A DNA stretch of 64,000 nucleotides, taken from assembly GCA_023460955.1 (NCBI GenBank), contig JAEWOH010000034.1:60730-124729 (forward strand). Direction: 5' to 3'. The position numbers were made by a program, and so were the translations under genes. Shown piece after piece: positions 26,631 through 36,520 of this stretch. Position 1 is the first letter of the stretch. Each line of letters starts with the position of its first letter. The notes under the pieces were generated by a model. The model was not told the origin of the DNA, did no database searches, and saw only the letters and a program-made list of their open reading frames with translations. Origin of the DNA: Bacillota bacterium. GTDB lineage: Bacteria > Bacillota > Clostridia > Acetivibrionales > DSM-1351.

Positions 26631-29600
26631 TTATCTATCCTTTCCATAAATGTTTTTAAATAATTTATATTCTCTGTCAAAAGCGAGGTAATTGTACAAA
26701 ACATCTTTATAATTGTTTCTCCGAACTGCAAGCTCTATTTGAAATGCGAGACTCTTCAAGCCGTCAGCACCAATCTTGTTGCATAAATTCTTAATATCAT
26801 GTGCATACTTACCTGCCAATTCAATCTTCTTACCGTCAAGACACTCTACCAAACGGGAAGAAGCATTATCAACCGCTTCAAACAAAGTGTCCTCCAAAAC
26901 ATAATTATTCTGATTTTCATGTTCAACCCAAATAATATTTCCATAATCATCAATCCTGACGGTTTTCAGGTCATGGTCATTCTTGTTTTTTTCTTCAACT
27001 GCCTCAATAACGCTATACAATTCCTCCATTTTAACCGGCTTTGGAATATAGTCGTCCATACCCAGTTCAAGAAATCTTTCTCTGTCGCCCTTCAGCGCAT
27101 GAGCTGTCAGTGCTATTATAGGAGTATGAGAAAGTTCTCCTTCCCTCTCCCTAATAGCTTTTGCTGCTTCAAGCCCATCCATCTCGGGCATGTGAATATC
27201 CATAATTATTAAGTCATATTTATTCCATGTGTGAAGTTGGAGCACTTCAACTCCCGTAGCTGCAATTTCTATTTTATAACCGCGTTCTTTAAGCATTTTT
27301 GATATAACTATTTTATTTACCTCATCATCTTCAGCCAGCAGAATGTTTAGGGGTTTTGCAGTTTTTACAGACAATGGTTCATTTTTCTTTTTAAGTGTCT
27401 TTTCATCTCCCTTTTTCAGCCTGACTGTGAAATAAAAAGTACTGCCCTTTCCCTTAACACTTTCAATCCATATATTTCCGCCCATCATTTGGACCAGTTG
27501 TTTTGAAATTACAAGTCCAAGACCGCTTCCGCCATACTTTCTGGATATAGAGCTATCCACCTGACTAAAGGTTTTAAAAAGCTTCTCCTTTTCCGGCTCG
27601 CTTATGCCAATGCCTGTATCGGTAATAGCAAACTTAAGCTCAACATTATCTTCCTCCGTTAATGTTTTTTTAACTGTAATATTTACTTCTCCATGTTCCG
27701 TAAATTTGATAGCATTGCTTATCAAATTATTAAGAACTTGCTGTAATCTGCTTGGGTCACCAATAACATATTGTGGAATTCCGGAATAAAAGGAATAATT
27801 GAATTCGATTCCTTTTTTTTCGGCAAGTGGTGCCTGGGTTTTAAATATTTCCTCAACCAGCAGTTTTATATCAAAATTAACATTATCGATAAGTAATTTT
27901 CCTGCCTCCATTTTTGAAAAATCCAGAATATCATTTATTATCTTTAAAAGTGAATTTGAACAGTTTTTTGCAGTCATTAAATTGTCTCTTTGCTCGGAAT
28001 CCAGGTTTGTAAGTAAAGTCAGGTCTATCATTCCTAATATGCCATTCATGGGAGTTCTTATTTCATGACTCATATTGGCAAGGAATTCGCTCTTGGCTTT
28101 GTTTGCCTTTTCTGCTTCTTCCTTAGCACGCTTAAGGTCGATTTCTGACTTTTTCTTTTCATCGATATCTGTTATCAACAGTGCAAAATGCTCCTTCTGG
28201 GGACTATATAAAGCCAGTGAGTACCACCTTTTAAACAAGTCTGAATATATCTCATCGACAAAGGCGCCATTGCCTTCATCAACAACTCTCTTTATCAGCC
28301 CATCCTCCAGCCTAAGGACCCTTTCCTTAAACACTTGCGAAACAAGCCTTCCTTCTACATTTGTGCCTTCTAAATTAAACATTTTTAAATAAGCATCATT
28401 AACCATTAAAAATTCAAAATCGATAACATTCCCCAGCTTATCGGTAATTAATCTATGATAGGCAAAACCACTGTGTAAATTCATAAAAAGCTGTCGATAA
28501 CGTTTTTCACTTTCGTATAGGAGTGTTTCTGTCAGTTTCTTATCATTTATATCCAGCCCCATTCCGATAAAGCCATCCTGTCTGCCTTCCATATCATAAA
28601 AGGGTTTCATTACAATATTTACCCATCTGTATTCGCCGCTTACATGTTTGAGCCTTAATTCAAGACTATTTGTCAAGGTTTTGTCCAATCCCTCCGCAGG
28701 TCTTACTAACAAACATTCTCTGTGTTCTGATAAAACATCACCCAACCAATTATTCTTTATTAATTCCTCAACATTTTTACCTGTAAATTCACAAAGACTT
28801 TTACTCACATAAACTGTTTTTCCATCCTTGTCTGTTTTGTAAATCATTGCCGGAAAGTTTTCCATCATCTTAAGAGTATAATTGTTTGACTCAATAAGCT
28901 TCTGTTCCCGTTCCTTACTTTCTGTAACATCGTTTAGCAGAACCAATACGTATCTTTCTCCGTTATTATTAGCAGGCAGGAACATCATATTATACCAATG
29001 AATTTCCGGGTTGCCATCAATTAGCACCGTTTGAGGAATTACTATGTTTTTCAGTGGGGTTCCCGTACTAAAAACTTTGGATATGCTTTGTTTTATCTGA
29101 CAATGCCCGCAATCAATATTGTTGCCGCAGCCTTTTTCTTCGCTATTTTTACAATTGATGCTATCTCCGTAGCTTAAACCAAGAACCTCTTCATATGTGA
29201 GACCCAGCATTTCGAGAAAAGAATTATTAGCTTGCTTTACTTTCCTATTGTTATCGATTATAACCATTCCAAGAGGAGAATGATGAAAGGTCATTTCAAG
29301 ATTGTTTCTTTCTTCTATCAGCTGTTCCTCTATTTCCTTAATACGGGTAATATCACGAAAAACAACAACTACCCCATCCATTTCTCCATTACTGTTTTTT
29401 ATAGGAGAGCAGCTTGCAGAAACTATATACTGTTCACCATTTTTGGATATCAGCGCTGAATTCTTTTCAAGACCTACGACAGTTTTATGCATTAAAACTT
29501 TTTCAACAGGACTTTGAAGCCCGCTACCGCTTTTGTAGTCAATTAAATTAAAAATTTCATTGAAGTCACGTCCCCAGGCTTCCTTTGCATTCCAACCTGT

Positions 29601-29708
29601 CAATACCTCAGCGGTGTTATTGATATAGTCAACCCTTCCGGAGTTATTTGCAGCAATAACCCCGTCTCCGATGTTGCTTAATACGGCTGCTATTCTATTG
29701 CTGTCCAA
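26631..29708 (-). CDS. hybrid sensor histidine kinase with four PAS, REC and Hpt-like domain (HK2)
   Basis: 1025 residues, same plan as HK1: PAS 1 (about 1-125), PAS 2 (135-270), PAS 3 (275-400), PAS 4 (405-520), HisKA with FLANMSHEIRTPMNG, HATPase (NNLISNAIKFTEHG, DTGIGIS, GGSGLGLVISKQLVQ), REC (EDDEVNK, LIIMDIHMPEMDG), and an Hpt-like tail with AHDIKNLC in which HxxK is kept but the glycine is lost. PAS 2 has a cysteine cluster C186-x7-C194-x5-C200-x2-C203 absent from HK1, a possible metal or redox site. No membrane segment. It lies between cheD and RR2 and is probably part of the same signalling unit. Confidence 0.9.
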   Translation of the reverse strand: MDSNRIAAVLSNIGDGVIAANNSGRVDYINNTAEVLTGWNAKEAWGRDFNEIFNLIDYKSGSGLQSPVEKVLMHKTVVGLEKNSALISKNGEQYIVSASCSPIKNSNGEMDGVVVVFRDITRIKEIEEQLIEERNNLEMTFHHSPLGMVIIDNNRKVKQANNSFLEMLGLTYEEVLGLSYGDSINCKNSEEKGCGNNIDCGHCQIKQSISKVFSTGTPLKNIVIPQTVLIDGNPEIHWYNMMFLPANNNGERYVLVLLNDVTESKEREQKLIESNNYTLKMMENFPAMIYKTDKDGKTVYVSKSLCEFTGKNVEELIKNNWLGDVLSEHRECLLVRPAEGLDKTLTNSLELRLKHVSGEYRWVNIVMKPFYDMEGRQDGFIGMGLDINDKKLTETLLYESEKRYRQLFMNLHSGFAYHRLITDKLGNVIDFEFLMVNDAYLKMFNLEGTNVEGRLVSQVFKERVLRLEDGLIKRVVDEGNGAFVDEIYSDLFKRWYSLALYSPQKEHFALLITDIDEKKKSEIDLKRAKEEAEKANKAKSEFLANMSHEIRTPMNGILGMIDLTLLTNLDSEQRDNLMTAKNCSNSLLKIINDILDFSKMEAGKLLIDNVNFDIKLLVEEIFKTQAPLAEKKGIEFNYSFYSGIPQYVIGDPSRLQQVLNNLISNAIKFTEHGEVNITVKKTLTEEDNVELKFAITDTGIGISEPEKEKLFKTFSQVDSSISRKYGGSGLGLVISKQLVQMMGGNIWIESVKGKGSTFYFTVRLKKGDEKTLKKKNEPLSVKTAKPLNILLAEDDEVNKIVISKMLKERGYKIEIAATGVEVLQLHTWNKYDLIIMDIHMPEMDGLEAAKAIREREGELSHTPIIALTAHALKGDRERFLELGMDDYIPKPVKMEELYSVIEAVEEKNKNDHDLKTVRIDDYGNIIWVEHENQNNYVLEDTLFEAVDNASSRLVECLDGKKIELAGKYAHDIKNLCNKIGADGLKSLAFQIELAVRRNNYKDVLYNYLAFDREYKLFKNIYGKDR

Positions 29709-29721
29709 AGCATATTCCTCC

Positions 29722-30192
29722 TTAAATTGTAATTGGTTGTGTCGAGATGTTTATATCCCCTGTTATGGTATTCATTTCAATAGTCCGGCTCACTTTGCCA
29801 CCTACTTCTGCTTTGTTTATATCCAAATTGAGCTTCTGCAGTGTATTTAAAACTGCCTTTATATTCCTTGTCCCTATGTGAAACAAGTCGTGTTTATTGA
29901 TTGATTCAGCTCCACCAAAAATCTGGATTTCTAGTTCTTTCTTGGTACAACCATACTGGCTGCACAGCCTATCAATCATTATTGGAATTCCGGTGGTAGC
30001 ATAATAAGTGGGTTTTGCAGATGCATCTGCTGCAGATCCGGGATTTGGCAAAGCCACGTGAATCATTGCCCCCCTTTTCCTCAAAGGACTATAGGCTGTT
30101 ACAGCCACGCAGGAGGCCAGAGCAAAAGTTTTTAAGGTATCAATGCTGTTATCTGATACAGCAAATTCTCCAATTCCTACAATTGATTTCAT
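29722..30192 (-). CDS. cheD: chemoreceptor glutamine deamidase CheD
   Basis: 156 residues. Deamidates receptor glutamines and can bind CheC-family phosphatases. The catalytic Cys is C28 in FALASCVAVTAYSP, with H45 in GAMIHVALPN; NLDINKAEVGGKVSRTIEMN is the expected C-terminal stretch. Lies 8 nt after cheB2 and 13 nt before HK2. Operon 1 has cheX but no cheD, while operon 2 has cheD but no cheC or cheX. Confidence 0.93.
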   Translation of the reverse strand: MKSIVGIGEFAVSDNSIDTLKTFALASCVAVTAYSPLRKRGAMIHVALPNPGSAADASAKPTYYATTGIPIMIDRLCSQYGCTKKELEIQIFGGAESINKHDLFHIGTRNIKAVLNTLQKLNLDINKAEVGGKVSRTIEMNTITGDINISTQPITI

Positions 30193-30200
30193 TAAATCAC

Positions 30201-31220
30201 CTACTTCAGCATTGCTAATAGCGCCTGTGGTATATTTCTTAGAGAGGCCTGCTTTTCAACTGCTCCTATCTCATAAGCTGCTTTCGGCATTCCATATACT
30301 ACTGATGACTGTTCATCCTGGCCTATTGTCCTAGCACCTTTCCTCTTCATTGCAAGCAGTCCCCTTGCTCCGTCATAGCCCATTCCTGTCAGGATTATAC
30401 CTATTGAAGAAGCACCAGCTTCTTTTGCAACAGATTCAAACAAAACATCAACTGACGGACAATGTCCATTGACTTTATCACCCTGAAAAGTTTCTACCCT
30501 GATTTTTTCGCCCAGTTTTTTGATTTTCATATGCTGGTCTCCAGGGGCTATCAATACTTTTCCCGGTTCCAAGCAATCTCCTGTCTGAGCCTCTTTTACA
30601 CTAAGCTTTGTTTGATTGTCCAACCGCTGCGCAAACATTCTGGAGAAGACCGGAGGTATATGCTGAACTATAAGTATACCCGGCATATCTTCCGGCAGAC
30701 TTTTCAAGAGATTGAATATGGCCTCAGTACCGCCAGTAGAAGCGCCAATCGCAATTACCCTTTTAGTATATATTTCCCCTACAGTTGCTGGGCTAATAGC
30801 AATAGCAGAATTTCCTCTAATTAATTTTGCATTAGCAGCAATCTTTACTTTACTTATAACATCTAAAATAAACTTTTCCACATTTTTAGGCGATTGAACA
30901 TCTGGTTTTGTTACAAAATCAACTGCGCCGGCATTTACAGCGTCAAGTACTGCCTCACTCACTGTACTGATAACTATTACAGGGAGTGGATACTGGGGCA
31001 ATAGACGTCTTATAAACTCTATGCCATTCATATTAGGCATTTCAACATCACAAGTCATAACATCCGGCTTGAATTCAAGAATTTTATCCCTTGCCTCAAA
31101 GGGATCCCCCGCCTTTGCTACAACCTCTATTGATGGATCTGATTCAATTCCTCTTGAAATAACTTCTCTGAACAACAAACTGTCATCCACTACTAATACT
31201 CTTATTCTTCTGCCGTTCAT
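30201..31220 (-). CDS. cheB: protein-glutamate methylesterase CheB (operon 2)
   Basis: 339 residues: receiver (VVDDSLLFRE, acceptor Asp in VMTCDVEMPNMNG, TKPDVQSP) joined to a methylesterase domain with the catalytic Ser in IGASTGGTEAIF, His in LIVQHIPPVFSRMF, and Asp in ILTGMGYDGARG. It should reset the methylation of the operon 2 receptor. AGGAGAGG precedes the ATG. It follows cheR2 by 12 nt. Confidence 0.94.
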   Translation of the reverse strand: MNGRRIRVLVVDDSLLFREVISRGIESDPSIEVVAKAGDPFEARDKILEFKPDVMTCDVEMPNMNGIEFIRRLLPQYPLPVIVISTVSEAVLDAVNAGAVDFVTKPDVQSPKNVEKFILDVISKVKIAANAKLIRGNSAIAISPATVGEIYTKRVIAIGASTGGTEAIFNLLKSLPEDMPGILIVQHIPPVFSRMFAQRLDNQTKLSVKEAQTGDCLEPGKVLIAPGDQHMKIKKLGEKIRVETFQGDKVNGHCPSVDVLFESVAKEAGASSIGIILTGMGYDGARGLLAMKRKGARTIGQDEQSSVVYGMPKAAYEIGAVEKQASLRNIPQALLAMLK

Positions 31221-31232
31221 AGAACCCTCTCC

Positions 31233-32048
31233 TTATTCCTTTCTGTAAACAGACGGTAATATGTATTTAAACCTTGTTGACTCCCTGCTAAGAGACTCTG
31301 AGTGTCCTATAAATAAATATCCGCCATATTCTAGGTGATCATAAAACTTTTCAACAAGTCTGTTTTTAGTGTCGTTATCAAAATAAATCATTACATTACG
31401 ACAGAAAATGGTATGTAACTTTTTCTTGAAAGGGAATACATTGTCCATAAGGTTCAGCTTTCTATATATAACTTCATTTCTGATTTTATCAGTCAGGATA
31501 GAGTTTTCATTATCATAAGGTTTAAAATAATTTGTTTTCCAAGCCATAGGAAGCGGCGCTAATCTTTCATTACTATAAACGCCTTTTTTAGCGGTTTCCA
31601 AAACCTGCTCGGAAATATCGGTGGCAAGTACTTTTGTGTCCCACCATAATTTCGATTTCCCAAAAAACTCATCAATAATCATTGCTAACGTATAGGCTTC
31701 CTCACCTGAAGAACATGCCGCACACCAGATGCGGAGGTCCTTATTATTTACTGCCTTGGAAAGATAGGGGAGAACCCTGTCTCTGAAATAGTAAAAGTGA
31801 TCTGCTTCACGCATAAAAAAGGTGTGGTTTGTCGTGATTCTGTCTACCAGGGTTATTACAGCTTCGCCGGTTTTCTCAGCCACAAGATAATTGTAATATT
31901 CTGTAAAGGATGAAAAACCGCCCTGATTTAAGACATTATGCAACCTTCCGGATACCAGCGCCATCTTTTCTTCCTTAAGTCTGATTCCATAGTTTTGTTT
32001 TATGTAATCTGATAACTGTTGAAATTCTTTTTTAGTTATTTCTAGCAC
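31233..32048 (-). CDS. cheR: chemoreceptor methyltransferase CheR (operon 2)
   Basis: 271 residues; GTG start with AGGTG upstream. Motifs: TTNHTFFMREADHFYYFRD, SAM site RIWCAACSSGEEAYTLAM, ATDISEQVLETAKKGVY, TIFCRNVMIYFD, GGYLFIGHSESLSRE. The partner of CheB2. No TPR or pentapeptide-binding extension is evident. It is related to but clearly distinct from CheR1. Confidence 0.94.
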   Translation of the reverse strand: MLEITKKEFQQLSDYIKQNYGIRLKEEKMALVSGRLHNVLNQGGFSSFTEYYNYLVAEKTGEAVITLVDRITTNHTFFMREADHFYYFRDRVLPYLSKAVNNKDLRIWCAACSSGEEAYTLAMIIDEFFGKSKLWWDTKVLATDISEQVLETAKKGVYSNERLAPLPMAWKTNYFKPYDNENSILTDKIRNEVIYRKLNLMDNVFPFKKKLHTIFCRNVMIYFDNDTKNRLVEKFYDHLEYGGYLFIGHSESLSRESTRFKYILPSVYRKE

Positions 32049-32141
32049 GTTATCACCTGCATCCTAAATAGTATCACCGGGAACAGCGCAAGCTTAAGCC
32101 GTTCCCGGATAAAGTTTTACCTTTGTATTGTATTTATAACA

Positions 32142-33854
32142 TTAATATTTTCCGAACTCTCTATCGCTTAAAACTATTTTTTTGGAAGCCGGAGCAGTTT
32201 CTCTGAAATCAGAAACATTTCCTTTATTTGCGTTCATTTGTTCCAAAAGCATTAGTATATCAGGGCTTATTTCCTCTTTACCCCTGTAGGTATGAACAGT
32301 GTTGGATTTTTTAAGCTTAAAGCGTGAGACCTGTTCCTTAAGTAATTGTGCCTGGCTTGAAAGCTCTTCGCTTGCTGCTGCACTTTCCTCAGAGGTTGCA
32401 GAATTTGTTTGAACGACTTCGGATACCTGCATGATACCCTGGTTTACCTGAGCAATTCCCGCTGCTTGTTCATTTGAAGCGACGGCAATGTTACTTACAA
32501 TGTTTGCTACTTTTGTAACATCTCCAACTATCTTATTCAGTGCTTCAGCTGTCTGGTTTGCAATCTTGGTGCCGCCTTCAACCTTCTTTATTGAACCTTC
32601 AATCATGTCGGTAGTTTCCTTTGCAGCATTGGCTGATCTGGCGGCAAGGTTACGAACCTCTTCGGCTACAACAGCAAAACCCTTGCCGTGCTGCCCTGCC
32701 CTCGCTGCCTCAACTGCAGCATTGAGTGCAAGTATGTTGGTCTGGAAAGCAATATCGTCTATTACCTTGATGATCTTAGAAATATTTGTAGAGGACTCGT
32801 TAATATCCTCCATAGCATTAAGCATTTCCTTCATCTGGTCGTTACCCTGAACAGCGTTTCCTTTTGCTGTTACAGCCAGATTATTTGCTTCATTTGCATT
32901 ATCTGCATTGAGTCTGGTCTGTGAAGCAATTTCTTCAAGAGAAGCTGTAAGTTCTTCAACAGAACTGGCCTGTTCGGTTGCTCCCTGTGAAAGAGCCATG
33001 CTTGAATCAGATACTTGCCTTGAACCTGATGCAACCTGTTCAGCTGCAGCATTGATGTTTGACATAACGTCATTAAGGTTGTCAATCATCCTAGTAAAGG
33101 CCGTTGAAAGTATACCCACTTCATCTTTTGTACCAATATCTATGTATACGTCAAGATTCCCATCTGCTATCTGGTTGGCTGATATAACAAGTTTATTAAG
33201 TGGTCTGCTGATAATATTTGCTACAATTAATCCAAACCCTATAGCTAACGCCATAACTATCAAAACTATAGCTATCATTAAAATGGACTGATTTTGAAAA
33301 TCTTCTGAGCTTTGGTTTGATTTATTCAATGCAGAATCGGTATTATATTTTATCAGAGCATCGAGTATTTTTTCAACTTCTGTTCTAGCGTTGGTAAACT
33401 CCGGCATTCTGGTGATTGCTTCATCATACTTTCCTGTCTTCACCAGATTTATATGCTCTGCTCTTATTGATCTATATGTTGACAGAGTAGCTTTTAAACT
33501 GTCAAATAACTCTCTTTCTTCAGCATTGCTATTAATTGTCTTTTCAAAATCTTCTAGGATTTTATTATTTGTTTCAGTAAAACTATTTATTTCATTTATC
33601 CTTTCATCCATTTTTGAGGTATCTCTATCGTATACCAATAGGAGGTAATCAGATCTGATTATTAATAAAGCCTTCTGTATTTTGGATAAGCTGGTAGCAG
33701 GTATATAGTTATTATCATACATTTCATCCACACGTTGATTTATGGTATTCATATTGCTTATACCTATGAGACCTATAACACCTGAAAACAATGCAAGAAT
33801 AATAAAGCAAATTACAAGTTTTATCCTTATTTTTAAATTACCGAACCATTTCAT
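32142..33854 (-). CDS. membrane chemoreceptor, four-helix-bundle sensor (operon 2)
   Basis: 570 residues. TM1 about 11-33 (IKLVICFIILALFSGVIGLI), an extracellular 4HB_MCP-type helical bundle (about 34-190), TM2 about 191-213, HAMP (ISRPLNKLVISANQIADGNLDVYI), and a cytoplasmic signalling domain with the hairpin tip IAFQTNILALNAAVEAARAG and GKGFAVVAEEVRNLAARSA. A roughly 60-residue tail after the signalling domain lacks a known docking pentapeptide. AGGGAGGA site before the ATG. It sits between cheW and cheR and should be the main receptor of this array. Ligand unknown; small organic compounds are usual for this sensor class. Confidence 0.93.
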   Translation of the reverse strand: MKWFGNLKIRIKLVICFIILALFSGVIGLIGISNMNTINQRVDEMYDNNYIPATSLSKIQKALLIIRSDYLLLVYDRDTSKMDERINEINSFTETNNKILEDFEKTINSNAEERELFDSLKATLSTYRSIRAEHINLVKTGKYDEAITRMPEFTNARTEVEKILDALIKYNTDSALNKSNQSSEDFQNQSILMIAIVLIVMALAIGFGLIVANIISRPLNKLVISANQIADGNLDVYIDIGTKDEVGILSTAFTRMIDNLNDVMSNINAAAEQVASGSRQVSDSSMALSQGATEQASSVEELTASLEEIASQTRLNADNANEANNLAVTAKGNAVQGNDQMKEMLNAMEDINESSTNISKIIKVIDDIAFQTNILALNAAVEAARAGQHGKGFAVVAEEVRNLAARSANAAKETTDMIEGSIKKVEGGTKIANQTAEALNKIVGDVTKVANIVSNIAVASNEQAAGIAQVNQGIMQVSEVVQTNSATSEESAAASEELSSQAQLLKEQVSRFKLKKSNTVHTYRGKEEISPDILMLLEQMNANKGNVSDFRETAPASKKIVLSDREFGKY

Positions 33855-33869
33855 AAAGTTTTCCTCCCT

Positions 33870-34388
33870 TTATATGTTTAATAGAGTTTCAGATTCTTCG
33901 TCATTTAAAAGTTTATTGCAATCCAGCAGTAGTTTAACCTCTCCATGGACTTTGCCTATGCCCTTTACATACCTGTTGCCACCCCTGTTTATTTCAGGAG
34001 GAGCTACAATTTCCGTATCAGGTATGGCTATTACCTCGGAGACACTGTCAACTATCAATCCGATAGATAATTCGTTAATGTCTATAACAATTACACAAGT
34101 CCTATCGTTATATTCTCTGAAGCTCTTTTTAAATCTTAGCCTTACGTCCATAACAGGAATTATTTTACCCCTTAGATTGATAATTCCCCTGATATAGTCA
34201 GGCAGTTCAGGTACTTCCGTAATAGGCTGAATTCCTATTATCTCTGTGACATGAATTATTTCTATTCCATAGGATTCTTTTTCAAGCTTAAAGGTCAGAT
34301 ATCTTCCCTTCTGTGTGTCCTCCTTGTCCAGAGTATCCCGATCAAGCATTTCATTTTCCAGCACTTGCCGCTTCGCAATTTCTGCCAT
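33870..34388 (-). CDS. cheW: chemotaxis coupling protein CheW (operon 2)
   Basis: 172 residues. A roughly 28-residue charged N-terminal extension precedes the CheW domain: LTFKLEKESYGIEIIHVTEIIG, IRGIINLRGKIIPVMDVRLRF, CVIVIDINELSIGLIVDSVSEVI, YVKGIGKVHGEVKLLLDCNKLL. Lies between cheA2 and the MCP gene. Confidence 0.93.
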   Translation of the reverse strand: MAEIAKRQVLENEMLDRDTLDKEDTQKGRYLTFKLEKESYGIEIIHVTEIIGIQPITEVPELPDYIRGIINLRGKIIPVMDVRLRFKKSFREYNDRTCVIVIDINELSIGLIVDSVSEVIAIPDTEIVAPPEINRGGNRYVKGIGKVHGEVKLLLDCNKLLNDEESETLLNI

Positions 34389-34411
34389 GTATTCATATCT
34401 CCTTTCGTTAT

Positions 34412-36493
34412 TTAATTCAGAGTTATATTCACCAGGCCTCCAACGTCCAGGATGAGGCTTATACTTCCATCTCCCAGCAGGGTACAGCCTGCAAGACCCT
34501 TAACCTTTCGAATGGAACTTATGTATTGAGGCAGCGCCTTTACCACAACCTGTTGCTGTCCAATCAATTTATCTGCAAAAATACATAAGGTTTTATCCTC
34601 ATGCTCAACCATTACAAGAATTCCATCAGTTAAATTCCTGATGTCTGTTTTAACCTTATATATTCCATGCAGCCTTAATACCGGATAGCAATTGCCTCTT
34701 ACCATAATCATTTCATTTCCGTCGGGGTCATTTACCAGGTTCTCAGATCTTGGTCTGAAGGATTCCTTTATGGCCTTTGTTGGGATGGTATAGCAAGAGC
34801 CGCCCACCTGAATGTTCATGCCATCAATAATTGCAAGAGTCAAAGGTATCTTCAGTATAATAACAGAGCCCTTTCCTTCTTCACTATCCACAGAAACAGA
34901 GCCTCCTACTGACTCTATATTCTTAACTACAACATCCATACCCACTCCTCTTCCACTGAATTCAGTTACGCTATCCTTTGTTGAGAAGCCCGGCAGGAAT
35001 ATTAGGTTGTATATTTCTTTATCCGTCATTTCCTCTTCAGGTTTAAAAAGCAATCCGTTTTTTATTGCCTTATCGAGAATTTTTCTTTTATTTAGACCTT
35101 TTCCGTCATCTTTAACCATTATAAGAACATCACTGCCGGAATTGCGGGCTTCAAGGGTTATTTTCCCGGAAACAGGCTTTCCTTTTACCGCCCTCTCTTC
35201 TGCCGGCTCAATACCATGATCGATTGAATTGCGGACAAGGTGCATTAATGGATCTGATATATGCTCGATAATGTTCTTATCTACCTCTGTTTCCTCCCCA
35301 ACCAGTTCAAGCTTTACTTCCTTGTTCAGCTTCCTCCCCATATCTCTTACAATTCTGTGCATTTTCTGGAAGGTGGTGTCCAAAGGAACCATTCTTATGG
35401 ACATAACCATGTCCTGTATATCACTCGTGATTTTATGCAGTTGTCTAGCCGCTTTTTGGAAATTATCCAGTTGAAGTCCTTTAAGATCTGGATTTTGTGT
35501 AACCATAGCTTCTGATATAACCATTTCACCTACAAGGTCCATAAGCTTGTCCAGTTTTGTTATGCTTACACTGATAATACTCTGACCTGAAGAGAGCGAT
35601 ACTTCCTTTTCAGGAGTCTCCTTATTTTCTGAATTTGTATGAGATATAAGAACAGGCTCCGGAGCTGTTTTTTCTATTGAGCTCTTTTCCGGGTTAAGAA
35701 ATTTATTTATTTCAGAATCATCGGCAAGCTCGACCAGTTCCAGATCTTTGAGAAAAACTGTCTGATTAAAGAATTTATTGATTTCATTGTAGCTTTTGTT
35801 CGTTTTTAAGTAAACAGTAAAACCCTGTTGTTTTATTACGTCAATACTATCATCATTATCAATTATATCGTCAGGATAATAGTAAACCGAGTCGGTAAAC
35901 TCTTTAATATTGTGAACAATGGTGTAGGCTCTTATATTCTCCATCTCACAGCCCTCTTCAAAAAAAAGTACTGCCTTATAGGAGTACATGTTCTGTGAAA
36001 GCTGAGCTTTATTAGGAGTTATATAGTAGCGGGGCTGTTCTCCCTCCGAGGTTTTTTTCTCGCATTGTACTGCATTGGGATTTTCCTGTTTTATCAGATT
36101 CAAATAACTTTTTATATCCCGAATAATTTCGTCGGGATTTCCGTCTGCCTTTTCTCGGTCTATTATTTTCTGGAGTTCAACTTTAATAAAATCAACGCCA
36201 GAGAGTATGTGATCGGAAAGCACGGAACAATCAATTTTATCGGGTTTTTGCTCCCTCAAGTAATAAAAGAGATCCTCTATAGCATGTGCCAGCACAGATA
36301 CATTATTAAATAGCATCATAGCTGATGAGCCCTTAATAGTATGCATGATCCTAAAAATTTCATTAATAGAGCTTTGAGAATAACATCCTGCATCCTCAGA
36401 ACTTAAGATACTTTTTTCCAATTGTTCAATATTTTGAGTAGTTTCGAATATGTACATGTCAAGCATGGGTTCACTGGAAAACTGACCAGACAA
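34412..36493 (-). CDS. cheA: chemotaxis histidine kinase CheA (operon 2)
   Basis: 693 residues with a TTG start preceded by GGGGAGGTG. P1 with H51 in RIMHTIKGSSAMMLF; a middle region (about 150-260) that could be a P2 receiver-docking domain; P3 ITKLDKLMDLVGEMVISEAM; P4 with HLVRNSIDHGIE, DDGKGLN, GFSTKDSVTEFSGRGVGMD; P5 CheW-like from IDGMNIQVGGSCYTIPT. Functional residues all present. It is the kinase of the second pathway, not a pseudogene copy of CheA1. Confidence 0.95.
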   Translation of the reverse strand: MSGQFSSEPMLDMYIFETTQNIEQLEKSILSSEDAGCYSQSSINEIFRIMHTIKGSSAMMLFNNVSVLAHAIEDLFYYLREQKPDKIDCSVLSDHILSGVDFIKVELQKIIDREKADGNPDEIIRDIKSYLNLIKQENPNAVQCEKKTSEGEQPRYYITPNKAQLSQNMYSYKAVLFFEEGCEMENIRAYTIVHNIKEFTDSVYYYPDDIIDNDDSIDVIKQQGFTVYLKTNKSYNEINKFFNQTVFLKDLELVELADDSEINKFLNPEKSSIEKTAPEPVLISHTNSENKETPEKEVSLSSGQSIISVSITKLDKLMDLVGEMVISEAMVTQNPDLKGLQLDNFQKAARQLHKITSDIQDMVMSIRMVPLDTTFQKMHRIVRDMGRKLNKEVKLELVGEETEVDKNIIEHISDPLMHLVRNSIDHGIEPAEERAVKGKPVSGKITLEARNSGSDVLIMVKDDGKGLNKRKILDKAIKNGLLFKPEEEMTDKEIYNLIFLPGFSTKDSVTEFSGRGVGMDVVVKNIESVGGSVSVDSEEGKGSVIILKIPLTLAIIDGMNIQVGGSCYTIPTKAIKESFRPRSENLVNDPDGNEMIMVRGNCYPVLRLHGIYKVKTDIRNLTDGILVMVEHEDKTLCIFADKLIGQQQVVVKALPQYISSIRKVKGLAGCTLLGDGSISLILDVGGLVNITLN

Positions 36494-36520
36494 AAGATCA
36501 CCTCCCCTAAAGACAGCTAT

